In this document: one piece after another, positions 12,025 to 24,400 of the stretch
Numbering within the stretch: position 1 is the stretch's first letter
How the letters are laid out: each line of letters begins with the position of its first letter
Source: Apodospora peruviana
Lineage: Eukaryota; Ascomycota; Sordariomycetes; Sordariales; Lasiosphaeriaceae
DNA: 64,000 nucleotides
NCBI GenBank assembly: GCA_033439685.1
Contig: JAUEDM010000001.1
Span: 7,502,001-7,566,000, forward strand
Reading direction: 5' to 3'
Position numbers and translations under genes: made by a program
The notes under the pieces: model-generated
What the model saw: only the letters and a program-made list of their open reading frames with translations
The model's database searches: none
Told to the model about the DNA's origin: nothing

Positions 12025-12930
12025 GACCTCTAGGGACCTCTTCACTTCCTTGTCTCTTTGTGTGGCATCGTACGACTGCTTCTTACTGTCTCACTCTTTG
12101 GCGGAGCCGTGGGGACCTATGCCTTGGGTTTTGACATTCTGGCTGCCCGTTTGTCGAGCCGGAGGCTGCCAGAGCGCTTTGTTTGATTTGTTTCCTTGCA
12201 TGCGGTTGGGTTGTTTTCAGCAGTCTACTCAACCTCGAATTACACTATACTGGGTGGTTTCATAGGCTTCGTGGTACGTCGTGGTTAGGTGCATGCCAAA
12301 AGGCAGTTCTCGTGACACATGTCGTGGCAGCCCAGGCTTATTAGGTTGGACAGCTCCGAGGCCGGTGCCAAAGCCGATGACCATCTTTCGCTGGATCGGC
12401 TTCAGTCGGCAACCTTGGTCCTTGAGACGGACTTTCGGGAAGGCCGCCCGCAAACAGATAACCGGAGAGCAAGGACAGTCCGCCTTTGGGTAAGGTGAGT
12501 TTAGGTGAGTGGCTTCCATTGTACTGTGGGGAACCAACGAATGGTTGCGGCCTGCGCGGGTTTGAGCATGTTTCTGCACGTCCTCCGTCTCTAGCGCGGC
12601 CAAAGGTACCAGTACTTTTGGCCGCTTGGATGACTATCAACCCTGCTCAGGTGGCGGCGGTTGGTGGTGAGAACCATCCACATCTTATCGAAGTGGACGA
12701 TGATGGCAATTGAATCATGTGCAAATACGCTGAATCAAGAAAGAGTGGTTGATCACCAAGAGTCAGAATGAGACTGGAGTATGCGCTTCTCCGAATATTC
12801 CGCCCCAAGTTCTCCGTAGTAAGGCGACGTCCAAAGTCGCTATCGCTTAATAAATATCATCCAAAACCTCCGATGGCAGTTTCGCCGTCCACAGAAACAG
12901 AAGACCTGTGCCTAACCCCAATGCTCCATT

Positions 12931-12966
<36 letters not shown>

Positions 12967-13069
12967 AATGCCTGTCGTGAAAAACCGTAACCGTGCAGAT
13001 GATCGCAAGGGGGCTCGAAAGAGTTGGGAGATCGAACAAGTATATAAACACACGAGGATGCCCAAAAAG
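12025..13069. other. Intergenic region with long poly-A run
   Basis: About 1 kb between the tRNA and the 3' end of the copper transporter gene. It shows no gene but contains an uninterrupted run of 30 A at 12935-12964. Confidence 0.6.
12935..12964. repeat. Poly-A run of 30
   Basis: Thirty consecutive A residues on the plus strand, about 105 bp beyond the copper transporter stop. This is either a mononucleotide microsatellite or the tail of an old retroposed sequence; no target-site duplication was recognised. Confidence 0.85.
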
Positions 13070-13689
13070 CTAATGATCTTGAGTGATTGCGTATCGGCCG
13101 ACGAGGAGGCTACCGAGAAAAGTGCCGGCAAGGACTGACAAGAAATAGCCCACATTCATGGTCATCACCGCCAACATGCTACAAATAGGGCATTAGCAGG
13201 ACTCATGATATGTTGGGTGGAAAACACTCACAGAAGATAACTAACACCAGCAATAACGGTGTCGATACCAGCGCGTAGGGGGTCGACACTCAAGCGCCAT
13301 GGCCTGGTCACAGGTCCGTGCTTCTGCACAACCATGACATTCTCCTCGACCCCGTTCTCGCTCAGCACCAGGTTCTTCTTGGACAAAGAATCGCGACTGA
13401 TGTTCTCGGCAAGCGGCGGCTTCCCACTGACCACCACGTACCGCCGATTGAGCTCCGCATCCAGCCACTTATTCTCTTGCCACGCCTTGAGCGCCAGCAG
13501 GCCGCGGAAGATGACACCCAGGATGATGAGAAAGATGCACGTCGCCGCGTACGTGCCGGTACTGTTGGGAGTCCAGCCCGCCGAGTACAATGGCGTCACC
13601 ATCGTGTTCATGAATATCATGTGTGAGGGGGCGTCTGGCGAGCCCATGTCCATCCCCGAGTCGTCGGTTCCGCCGTGACTGTGAGACAT
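13070..13689 (-). CDS. Ctr-type copper transporter
   Basis: Two exons, 13689-13232 and 13178-13070, with a 53 bp GTGAGT...TTGTAG intron, encode 188 residues. The short N-terminus is His/Met-bearing (SHSHGG, GMDMGSP). The first helix is around YAATCIFLIILGVIFRGLLAL and is followed by a polar loop of about 75 residues. The paired helices near the C-terminus carry the Ctr signature: an M-x3-M pair (MLAVM) in the second helix and a G-x3-G packing motif (GTFLG) in the third. Such proteins form trimers that import Cu(I) across the plasma membrane or release it from the vacuole. The metal-binding N-terminus is poor in Met motifs, which fits a vacuolar or low-affinity member, but this is inference. 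The tail (GRYAITQDH) lacks the HCxC end of human CTR1. Confidence 0.9.
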
Positions 13690-14565
13690 GATGGCGGTGG
13701 GCTTGTAGTAGTGCTCTCAAGACTTATCGTTGTCGGTCGTGGGTATTTGTATCCGTGCTATCGAAGTCACGATCGGGGTTGGCTGCGAGATTTCGAATGC
13801 CCTGATATGCAGCAATGAAGGTTTGCCTTGTGGAACTGATGCAAGTTTGGAGCTAGTTGGGAGTCGTGCAACTGAACTGCCGTTTAGCCGTCGAGTAAAT
13901 GCCGAGGGCGAGACTGTTCAACAGTCCTTTTGGATGTCCGTAGGTTGGAGGAGGAGGGGGGAGGGGAGTTTGGGGCGTTCAATCAATCCCGAGTATTCGG
14001 GTTTGGCTTATAAGGTGGCGCCGGCTCGCTTTTTGAGCACTTTATCATCGACGACTCGAGCAAGTTTGCGACAATTGGCATAATAAACCAAAGAACTTTT
14101 TGGGTTGAGCTAAAACACGTTTGTGGGGAAAAGTAGCTCAGCATGAGGAAACACGAACGTCGCAAATCTCTTCTTGTACCTAGCCGTGTAGATCATGACC
14201 TTTCCAGAGCCAAAATGTCAGCAGCCACAAGCTGTTGGTGCTGTTACCACAGAAGGAAACATGCTCAAATGTGGAGCCACCGACTTCCCCGTTGGCTGTT
14301 GGTGCCATCTGGTAGACCGACAGCGGGACTTGGCGAAATCCAGGGAGGGGTTTCACGCTGAGCGACTGCTGAATGGTGCTTATTATAGCAGGTACGGCTG
14401 CGGCTGGTTCTTATTGCAGCTGACGATTTCGTGTTATAGTCCGGTCCTTTAGTATCTCTGCTGACAGGCCAGTTCTCTCTTGCCCGATATGGCTCTCGCT
14501 CTCAAGACTGGGAAGTACAGGTACAGGAGGTGAATGAATGCTTTTGTCTAATGTGAGTTGGAGAA

Positions 14566-14823
14566 CGCCCCGCTGTTAGTGAGGCTTACATTTCCCCAAA
14601 TTTTGTATGGGGAAAACTTTCCCTCGACGACCCCTCTTAACACCAGGTCTAGAGAAACCGGCTGTTTTTCTTCCAATGAGGAAGGACTTCAAGTTTGGCT
14701 CTTTGTTCTTTACCTCAGCAATTGGCTCTGCTGTTAAGAGTGGTAGTCGCGAGAGATTGTTCCCATACAAAATTTGGGGAAAGTTAAGGTTCACTAACAG
14801 CGGGGCGATTTGGGGGCGATATT
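14566..14823. mobile_element. Candidate MITE with ~47 bp inverted repeats
   Basis: The left arm (14566-14612) and the reverse complement of the right arm (14761-14807) both begin CGCCCCGCTGTTAGTGA. They share TTTCCCCAAATTTTGTATGG further in, about 90% identical over some 47 bp. The interior (about 150 bp) has no coding capacity. The octamer TTGGAGAA occurs immediately left of the left arm (14558-14565) and again at 14824-14831. If that is an 8 bp target-site duplication, it suits a hAT-like element, but the right copy lies 16 bp beyond the right inverted repeat. The superfamily is therefore uncertain. Confidence 0.7.
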
Positions 14824-17800
14824 TTGGAGAATGACAACCACGCAGCTTCCACCCAAGGAATAAGCTGTTATGTGCCGTTCTGCGCTTTGCATTTCCATTT
14901 CCGGAGCGTAGATCAAGCTCTTGGCCTGTTATGGAAATGGAATTACTAGACTATGACGAGCTTGGCAGTGGCGGGCACCGCGTAGTTGCAGTTCATCCAG
15001 CCCCTATTTGACAGCACAACATCTCCGTGGGGGACGGGCAACCTCGATCCGCTTGGATGAGCCTCCCAACTGCTTCAACCATCAATTCAGTCAACCATGG
15101 CGGTTGTGCCACTGAGCTGAGCCAGGCCTGGATGCGAATGGAGACAATGTGAGAGATACACCCTATATCTTAGAGTTGACGGGTTGGCATGACGTTGAAG
15201 CGTTGTACCGCAGGTAGGCAATTACTGCTGATCTTCTCCCAACTGAATGCGAGTGTCCACCAGGCTCACAAGGTTACCTGCCTGCGTGCTTGTAGGTACC
15301 TACCTAGGTAGGTCGGTATCTTTGCTGCTGTCTGCGATCCTGCCATGCAGGCAGCCCTTGGGAGTCATCACAGGAGGCCATTCCCGGCCCCTTTATCCGT
15401 CGTCGAGGTGGTGATCTGCATCTTGCCGCACCTCTATTCAGTCAACGTTGCCCGAAATGAAGTGAGGCAGCTTGCAGGACTGTCTCGACCGCTGCGACCG
15501 AACTGAGAGTGCATTAATAAGTACCCAACCAGCTTCATCCCAGAAGAGGAATCGCTGTAAACGGCCTGGGCGGGCACCGAAGGAACAAGGAACTAGGACC
15601 GAACAGGGCCACCCACGCACACACACACACAAATGCAACCGCATCGAACCTAAACGGTGGGCCGGATCTGATCTGCGAGACGGAGCCAAGCCGAGCCTAA
15701 TTCGACGACAAGGTCCGAATGGGGCGGCGGCGTCGGCTGGCAAACATCATGTTTGTCTACCACCGCCGAGTCTCCGTCCCAAGTAAGGTATACAGCAACG
15801 GGTAGACGGATAAGCCTCCCCAAAGCCAAGGCATCAACACAGCTGCACGAACGGAGCGAGCAGGTATTCCTTTGCCGAGCGTAATACAAAGCGTTCTGAA
15901 CAGCCTGGGGATGCCTGCACTGTCGCCCACTTAGGTATCCTGCATGTCCTTTTGTTAGCCACCGATAACTGTACGACCTAGGGGGATAATGATGGATTAC
16001 AGAAGCAGACAGAATAGGAGGTAGCACACTGACAGCAACCATCTGGTAGTCGTTCGCGTCGGGTCTTAGACCCTTCGCTCAAGATGCGCTCTTCAGCGAA
16101 TGCTGTGATGCCTCGGCAGCACAGGTGGTGACACTCTCGGTTGATCAAGTGCGGGATTGCATCGTGCATGCCTCGCTTTGGGTGCCAGTATTGCCAGTAT
16201 TGGCCCTGGCGTTGGGAAGAGGACTCGGGACCTCGAGACATCTGTCGGTGCTCGGATAATATCAACCAAGCCCCCCATATTATGGTGTAACTGTGACGGT
16301 ACCACCAACCTGGTTGTTTGTTCCGACGTCTGAAAACTTGAATGATACCACGTAGACGATCGAAAAAATGGGTGTTGCTTGCTTCGGAGCAACGTGGCTG
16401 GCAATCACCACCAGCCTCCCTTCGGCTCGCTGGATGTCATCCGGACTGCTCAATTTCGAGATTCTCGGTTCAAAGTCCGGGGAGCAGGTCGATCTCAGCA
16501 ACGCTCTTCCAGTGGCTACCTAGGGGGCAGGCAAGCATCCACGATGTTGGGTGGAAGTGGCTGCTTCACATCCACCAGGAAGAAGTCAACAGCGTGCCCG
16601 GGGCCATATCTGAAGCTGTCACACACGAGGGAGGAGGACGGCGGTTGGTAAGGTTGTCCAAGACTCAAGACGCCAAAGGATACGAAAAGATGTCGGTTTA
16701 AGCTCTGTTGTCACTGATCTGTGGTTGGCCCGATACAGAAACGCCAGCCTTCTGTCGATCAGGGCCATGGCTTTGCGTCGTGGAGGAGCCACACTCCCGC
16801 TGGCTAGCCACGACCCGACGGCCCGACGCGATAAGAAGCCCGCTAAAACAGCCTCATTTTTGCCTTCGAGCCTCTGCTTTAAAGAGCTCTTGACGCCTCT
16901 CGATGGATACAGTACCCTAAAGGTGAAGAGAGTGGATGATGATGTTCAAGTCTGCCTCATCACAGGGCCTGTGAGCTCAGGGCCCCTCGAGTGTACATAG
17001 AACCACGTACTCGCTTTTGACCCCTGTGCTGATGATATGGAATTCAATAGCGGGCCAACGATGCCTGTACTTCTCCAAAGGGAGCATGCGAAGCGAGCCT
17101 TTGTTTGCCATGATTGCCTTGTCTGCCCTCTCCGGGTAGCAGCTTTCGGGGCGGAAGCATAAGGGTTGGCAAAGGACATGCGTGCGAACAGCCTTGTCAC
17201 GCGCTGACCGAGTGAGAATAAGAAAGGTAGAGAACTCCAAGACGAGTCCGGTAAGAGAACGGATGGAGAACCTGTTGGGATCAGATATGGGATGGAGGGT
17301 GTGAAGGTAGTGGCGGTACATGACAATTGCATTCCGATTCACACTGCATCTATCTTGCCTCTTCGCCTCTTGCTGCTGCTTGCCATTGCTACTTTTATCG
17401 TGTCATTTTATCAGACGATGTATCGCTTTTTGGTGTCGGCCGCCACCCGTGCAGAGACACCTCAACACACGTCGCCAGACGCAGACTTCCCGATATTGGC
17501 TCGAGAATCAAACAAGCCGCTATTTCCTGATCTGGGTGGGCTGAGCTGCAAGTCGCAGAACGCCACGGGATGGATGGCTGCTGCTCTCTCTCTCCCCCAA
17601 GTCTCTCTGCTGCTTGCCCAGGGTTCAAGCCATCATTTTCCATCCCACCACCCTCCTCGATCGAGCATGGCTGGTCCAATCGAGGATGCCGGCCGGCCGA
17701 CGGCACAAGCTTTGCTCTCGGTTTGACGTTCGCCGTCGGCGCCGCTCATCGAGGAATCTCTTGTTTTCTTGGCAGCTATGCCGGACATTTCGTTATTGCA

Positions 17801-19415
17801 TTCTCCTATCATAAGAACCAATTAGCGTGATTTTCTCTTCCTGCTGGTAGACGGAATGGAGCCAGTTTGGGTCTTCTTTTCTGCGGGGGTTGGCTTATTC
17901 TCCCCAAACACCTCTTTCCAGACGGTTGACTGAGAACTGAACTGAGCTCACGATGCCCCTTTCCTCCTCTTTTTATCTTCCGACGAGGGAGCCTGGTCTC
18001 ACTCATCAGCCTTTTCCACTCAGGGGGAGAAAAAAAAGGTCCAAGCGATATTACTGTATTGGCATCGGGCATCTCTTCTGTTCAGCCGCACCAAGTATTG
18101 TACATGTTATCACAGGGCACACTGCGGCTGACTGATCTAGCCACCAGGCTGGATTAAGTCATCCATGCCTGCCTGCTCAAGGGAGAGCTGGGTGCTTGGA
18201 GACAGTGCTGGCCTGGAAGGGGGGCCTGGAAGGGAGGCCTGGAATCAGGAGTGTGGTCCACACATCCTGCACATAGCTGTACAGGGCCACCTACCGGTAG
18301 TACGATGCACGAGAAGGGAGCGGGCAAGCAAGCGGGAAGGCTCTGGACGTGCTCATGTGTGCTCGACAGCCAGTATTTGCCTTATTCGGGGACCTTGCCT
18401 GGCGACTTTTCGACTTTCTTTTTTCCTCAAACTTGCGCCCCACCGTGTGGTTTGTTACAATCTCCATGGGGGCCAGAGGAGGGCTTCCAGATCATCCCTC
18501 TCCCCACCAGCCTACTAACATCGGGATACAGTGCAGGTAGGAACCGAGACGATAAGGAAAGCAAGTAGCGGTCTACTATGTTAAGTTTATGGGGACTGTA
18601 GTAAACATAACAGTATGTTTTATTATGGGATTTTGTGGACTCAGTCTTGTGGTATCGTTGCCGTCACTCGTCCTCCTCCAAAGTCTCTATGAAAGTCCTC
18701 AACCCAAGTAGAATAAGTACATCAACAACAAAAGGGAGAGCCCAGATAGCACATGTACACCAAATCCATTAGAAGCCAAGACTCCGAAAGTTGTGATGGG
18801 AATCGCAGCCTTTGACCCAGTAATCCTTCTTTAACGGCTTGCCATCCAAAATTCGCCTTTTGTTTTTCCTTCCTTGCCATGAAAACCAGAACCAGACCGA
18901 ACCAAGTTGTACAGCCCAGCGCCGGCAGATATCAGTAACGCTGAAATGTTTCTCCTCTTGTAATCCAAGTAAACCTCCGCATTGCCTAAGAGCTGTGATT
19001 GTTGCTCGCGGCATCCCCAATTTCTTGACTCAGCCTTCCTTCTCCTTTCCCAACTTCCCCAATTGGAACAAGGTATTCAAACGACCAACCAACAAACCAT
19101 CCCCCATCTCCCTATAGCCCCGGGGTAGTATGATGTTATATAAACAAAAGGGAACGAACATGCCATGAATACCGACAACAACGGTACAAATTGAAAATAA
19201 AAAAGAAAAAAACTCTAAAAAACTGCGGAAAGGCATCAAAGCGAGCTCTTTTTTGTTTTTGACCCGAGGTCCCGTTGCCGTTCGTGCCTGGCCTCCTTGT
19301 TCATCGCTATGAACAGATCCTTCTTTTTGAAAGCCGTGAACCTTCCACTGTACTATGACCCTCTGTCCCTTCTCGTTGGTGATGAAGGGTATATATACTG
19401 GTGCAAGTACGTTCT

Positions 19416-19417
19416 CC

Positions 19418-19455
<38 letters not shown>
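19416..19455. repeat. Microsatellite (CT)n(GT)n
   Basis: CT repeats run directly into GT repeats. They lie downstream of the FlbC-type gene stop, probably in or near its 3' UTR. Confidence 0.85.
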
Positions 19456-19788
19456 CTGTTGTCTCCGTTGCTGTCTTCGTCGTTGTCGTGAAAACAAAAC
19501 GACAAGATCATATTCTATAAGCCACTGTTCCTGGTTGCTTCCCCGAAGCCGCTCCTTACTCAATCGCTCTGGACCTTTCCCCTTGGTCTTCCCCAAATTC
19601 TGGCCATGTTTGAACCCCTGGAGTATTGGAGGGTGATCAACACCTGCTTCGAGGATGTGCGCTCGTGTTTGTTGTCTTCGAAGGTGAAGACAAAACGGAA
19701 TGGGAGATGTAATATGTCCAGCGCTTGCGATCTCTCGGTCACGGCATGTTCGGTCGTCTGAAACACGGCTGGCTGCTGTCGTCGTCCT

Positions 19789-21494
19789 TTACGATTCCTT
19801 CTTCACCACCGAGTTCGTCTCGCTTCTGTCGCTCATAGCATCGCTGCGGTCGGGTGGTGAGCCGCCATGGGTACCTGTCGTGTTTCCATCATTCTCTGGC
19901 CCTTTTCCACACCCCTTGACCAGCCTATGTCTCTGAAAAGGGGTCAGCATTTTACTTCAGGGGTCGACGATACCGCTTCCCAAAATGGAATGGGGAAATT
20001 CCAGCTTCCACTCACCTTCAGTGCATCCTTCCTTGAGAAGCTCTTGTCACAGTGATTGCAGGGAAAGGGCTTGACGGCAAGATGTATCCTCTTGTGACGC
20101 TTCAGGTCATGGTTCCGGTTGAAGCTCTGGGGACACTGGTCGCACTTGAAGGGCCGATCTCCAGGGGGACCACCAGCATGCATACCGTACACGTGGTTCT
20201 GAGGATGGGGGTGCATGGCATGATGGTAGGGCATCCCATGGGGGCCGCCAATCACCGACATGGGATGACCAGGCTGGTTCAGATTGCTGAGAATGGCGCC
20301 AGGCGTGCCGTGGAATGGCGGACCGTAAGTAACGGGAGGCATACTGGGGTGGTGGTTCCTGCTGCCATAGCCCATCGGGGGAGCCATGCCGCCACTCGAA
20401 ACGGGTCCCAAGGCACGCGAGGGCGGCCCGGACGATGCTATCGGCGAGTGAGCAGTGGGCGACTGCTGTGGTGCCGATGGAGCAAACGAAGGGAACGAGT
20501 GCTGCTGTGGGGTCGATGAGGGCGGATAGTAGTTGTTCTGCATGGACGGCGCTCGATAGCCACCGCCGCTTTCCTGGCCTTGTGAGGCACCTCCTGGCGT
20601 CCCGTTCTGCTGGCCCGGCGTCGGCGGCTGCGATCCAGCGGGCGCTTGCGAAGTCAGCATCGGTTGTGAGAGGGTGGCGTGCTGCTGAGATGTGGTAGCC
20701 TGAGAGGATAAGGGAGACAATGTTGATCCCAGAGATGGCCCCCCAGCTCCAATGGGGGATGGGAAGGGGCCCCCTTGCTCTTGATAATTTGGTGGGTTTG
20801 CCATGCTTTCTCCGTTGGTCGACGAAGACGGGTTGCGGCTTCCATAGTGCGGTGAAGGGGCTCCAAAGTGGTTGTTATGCCGCGGCGTAAAAGACTGCTG
20901 GCCTAGGGGGCTCGAGACGGGCGCCCCCGAACTGGCACTGTTGAATGCATACGATGACTGTTGTGAGCCTCCCGCTGGCCCAGGAGCCCCCGGCGCTCCC
21001 GAACTGGAATTGCTGAAGGTGTACGATGACTGTTGTTGTTGTTGTTGTTGTTGTGAGCCTCCCGCAGGAGCCCAAGGTCCAGACATGTGATTCTGAGGCT
21101 GGTAGTAGAGAGTGCTCCCCGGTTGAGAAGATTGGGAACTCCCACTATGCCCGCCAGATGATGGACTTATCCCGTCAGACGCTATCCCTGAGGAGGGGGT
21201 CAGAATACTGTTGGCTATGATGGCAGTGGCTCCGCCGGTGCTGGTGCTGGATGATGTAGGGATGGGCTGAGAGGAAGGAGGGGTATTTGGAGGAGACGCC
21301 ATAGGAACAGTTGCAGTTGTCTGAGCCCGCGGCTTGATAGCACCACTGCTGCTGCTGCTCGGGTGTGTCAGGACGTGGGAATAATGAGGGTATCGCGTAC
21401 TTGGTATGTCTGGTGGTGGCAAGGAAAATTGGGGCAGTCCCGTCGCCGCCGGTCTTCTGTCTGCGAAGCTGGTCGCAAAGCTGGTCTGCATCAT
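19789..21494 (-). CDS. flbC: C2H2 conidiation regulator, FlbC-type
   Basis: Two exons, 21494-20016 and 19932-19789, joined over an 83 bp GTGAGT...TTTCAG intron, give 540 residues. Residues 1-430 are low-complexity Ser/Pro/Gly/Gln, with an eight-Gln run and a local duplication near residues 140-195. Two zinc fingers follow near residues 449-500. Finger 1 is CDQCPQSFNRNHDLKRHKRIH. Finger 2 starts CNHCDKSFSRKDALK and is completed after the intron by RHRLVKGC, making a C2HC ligand set. The tail ends SVVKKES. This finger pair is characteristic of FlbC, a nuclear activator of asexual sporulation in Aspergillus, and is related to the Ace2/Swi5 fingers. The start is the first of two adjacent ATGs; an upstream non-coding exon is possible because an in-frame TGA lies just before. 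The 9.4 kb gene-free region upstream suggests complex regulation. Confidence 0.88.
20921..21070. repeat. Short tandem duplication within flbC
   Basis: Two similar units of roughly 65 and 79 bp (about 20921-20985 and 20992-21070) encode SQQSSYAFNSASSGAP and a longer version with SSYTFSNSSSGAP. The second contains an expanded GTT/CAA tract (21031-21054) coding for polyglutamine. Confidence 0.7.
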
Positions 21495-24400
21495 ACCGTT
21501 GCTTGAGGTTGCCGTCGTGGCGCTGAGGTTAATGCCTCAGATGGTTGGCCTGGAGGAAGGCGCTCGTTGCGATCGTCTAACAGGTCCCGTGGCACCTGGG
21601 CTTCCGAGAGGGAAGCTATCATCTGTGGGCGTCGAGCAAGGCAGCCCTCGTTGTCTTTCTCGGCTGTCGAGGAAGGGATAAAGCTCGGTGCGTGGTGCGT
21701 GGTGCGATAATGGAGGAATAACAAACTTGAGAGCTGTCAGCTGTCATCCGGGCATGGCAGAAACTTTATGGCTTCCTGGTTAAGGTTGTTTTGTTGTATG
21801 GGTTCCTGGGGAGTGTCGATCACTTCGATGGCGTCTGTCTGGGTGATATGTATTTCGCCCAATTATTGGAGGCTCGGATCCTAGGCCCTGTCCAGGTCAA
21901 GGGGGTGTGGGAGGAACAAGCAGCCGCTGACCGGGGTTGTTGTGTTTTTATTTCCCCTTGTCTTGGAACGAGCCTGCTCCTGGTGTGTCGAGAGAACAGA
22001 CAGCCGCCGGGACTTGGGACTGGGGCTTGTAGTGGTTCGTGCCTCGTGCTTTGTTCTTTGATTTGGATCAAGCCAGCCGAGCTCTAGTGCGGAAGGGCTG
22101 AGAGACAACCACACCGGCCAAGGTGCCAGTTTTTTGCTCTGAGGGAGCCACACCCACAACTAGCTGCTAGCTGGTATCTGGGATTCTGGGTCCCAGAACT
22201 TGGCCTCTAGATTTAAGATCGGGCATGCAAAGTTAGAATTACTTGCTCAGTGACTCAGTGCTCGGCAATCATGATATGAAGGGAGGATGGACATCAAAGA
22301 ACGAGAACGGAGCGTGCAAGAACACGAGCAGCTGGTTGGTAGAAGCATGTGTTAAAAGCATGCCTTGTGTAAGTTGGCGTCAGAGTGATACTTGCAGAAG
22401 CCACAATCTTCGCCCGTTCTCTGCCTCCTTCGCGAGATGGCAGGAACCCGTCACTGGGTGAGCAGGCCGACGGCGTGGCAAGGGAGGAGGAGGAGATGTC
22501 CTATCTGCCTGGGTGTGGATGGGTATGGGACTATGGGTAGGGGGGTATTGGTACCTTTTGTATATTGGTGTGGTCTCTCAAGGAGCCAGATGGTCACGGA
22601 CTGTGTCGGGGCAAACGTCGCCAAGGTCTGAGATGGTTGGTGTCGTGTTAAGCATCTTCTTCCCCCTCCCCGTGATTTACTTAGACCACAGATCTGGGAA
22701 GCAGATGGACAGGGAGCCGAACCAGGCTGAGGGCTTCCAGGCGCCTGGGCGATGGGAGTGGCGTGCTGGGCGAAACAGCGCGTGCCAGGGGGGTACACTT
22801 AGATTACGAGCGATGCACCACAGCTTAAAGTGCAGCAGGGAAACCCAGATCCGGCATAGTCTGGCCTGAGCCGGACGTCCACTGAGAGGGGTCTCTTTTG
22901 CCTTTGAAAGACGATGACGATGCGAACCCCGGAACGAGCTATCAAAGCAGACTCCAACCAGTACGGATATATAGTACACGACTTGTCAGGCGGTTGGCCC
23001 ACTCCCTGTCAGATGCCGTCCTTAAAGGCCTGACGAGTATCCGTATATGTAACGAGCAAGTACATACATAGGTACTTGGGCCAGACCTGAAGCAGGGAGC
23101 ACCGACACTGAGAGTGACAGAGACACAAGGCGCCGGCGGCCAGACCCTGCTACTGGAGGTGTGCTGCTTGTGTCCACCGCCTCCCACGCTCACCTCATCT
23201 GGGATGTATCCGCAGGCTCATAACCCAGGAAAAGGTAAAAACGAGCATGGGTGTGATCAGTTCCTGTCGGGCTCTCGAAAATGTATTGATTTCCGATCCA
23301 TGTGCGTAACATTTCAGGCGTGATACATGGGGTAGAGGACGGCTTCCAGCAGTAATAAACTCACAAGAATAGCTTGTCGCAAATGATGGGACGGTAATCA
23401 ACAATAAGGTCACCTCGTCTAGTGTCCAAGACTGTGAGTTCCGATGTCCGCGGTTGGGTTCCATCGCTCAGTCATTCAGAGTGCCATGTTAAAGAAAATC
23501 ATGATGTGCGGCAGGGATCGAAGCTCGAGCAGAAAAGCTGAGGTCCACGGACCAAAGACATTTTCAACACGGTTGGAGAGGCGGACTGACCGTGCTGGCT
23601 ACCCTTACAGGCTAGGTGCTGTTTTGTCCAGAGCACACCGGCAGCAGCTCCCTGCCAGCCCCGGACCAACACGGACCTTTCCGGTCAAGATTGTGTAAAA
23701 GGCAAGCTGACAGCCCGTGCTAATGTTGCTGGTGTATTCCGTCGTGCCCGTAAATAAGTCCAATCTGTACTTTGGTGAGATACCATCCACGCAGTATGGA
23801 AGATGTACCCCTGGAAGTTCCCAGGCCTTGTCCCCGTCACCGGTGTCTCCATCCCTGCTTGGCTACCCTCCCCTACGCAGACACGCTGCCCGATGTGGAC
23901 TAGACGCTTCCACCATGGCGGGAGGGATATTTTCGGCGCTCGACGGTCACTGGCCAGGCCGTTCAATTCGCTTGGCTCAACCCAGCACTGGGTCCTGTTT
24001 GGATCCGGAAATCATTTGTCTGGAGAGAAACGCGGGAGGAAGATGCAAGTCCGGTTTCATTTTCGCAGCATGGCCAAGGCAAGACGATGTCCCTAGTATT
24101 TGATGGCACTGGTACGGATTACTCCGTAATACAGACATCTTGCACCTTGAACTATGTACGTATTCCTTACACATTTTTGTGGCGCTCCTTTACGCCTCCC
24201 GCCCGCTTCTCGGATGATAATCGACCACTTTTGGGTTAGGGCAGACTCACACATGACTTGGAGATGCTTCGTCCTCGCGAGGCAGCGAACACGCTTTCTC
24301 CGAAATGATTATAGCTTCAACCTCTGAAGATAAATAATGAAACCTCGGAAGACGATGAGCGGGCACATTTGCTGCCCTTTCTAGGAGGGGAGAACAGATT

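Larger units (their letters stand above)
13690..19788. other. Long gene-free interval between the copper transporter and flbC
   Basis: About 6.1 kb. The left few hundred bases are the copper transporter promoter. The right end is the 3' UTR side of the FlbC-type gene, with a (CT)n(GT)n microsatellite at 19416-19455. The candidate MITE lies at 14566-14823 and a TACCTAGGTA palindrome at 15301-15310. Open frames are short, overlap on both strands and show no domain. Confidence 0.5.

Noticed and set aside
14576..14834. ORFs on both strands within the inverted-repeat element
   Set aside because: They arise from the same inverted arms read in both directions and end soon after them. No transposase features.
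16440..16500. tRNA-like GGTTCAAAGTCC sequence
   Set aside because: The T stem does not pair and no acceptor or anticodon stem can be drawn.
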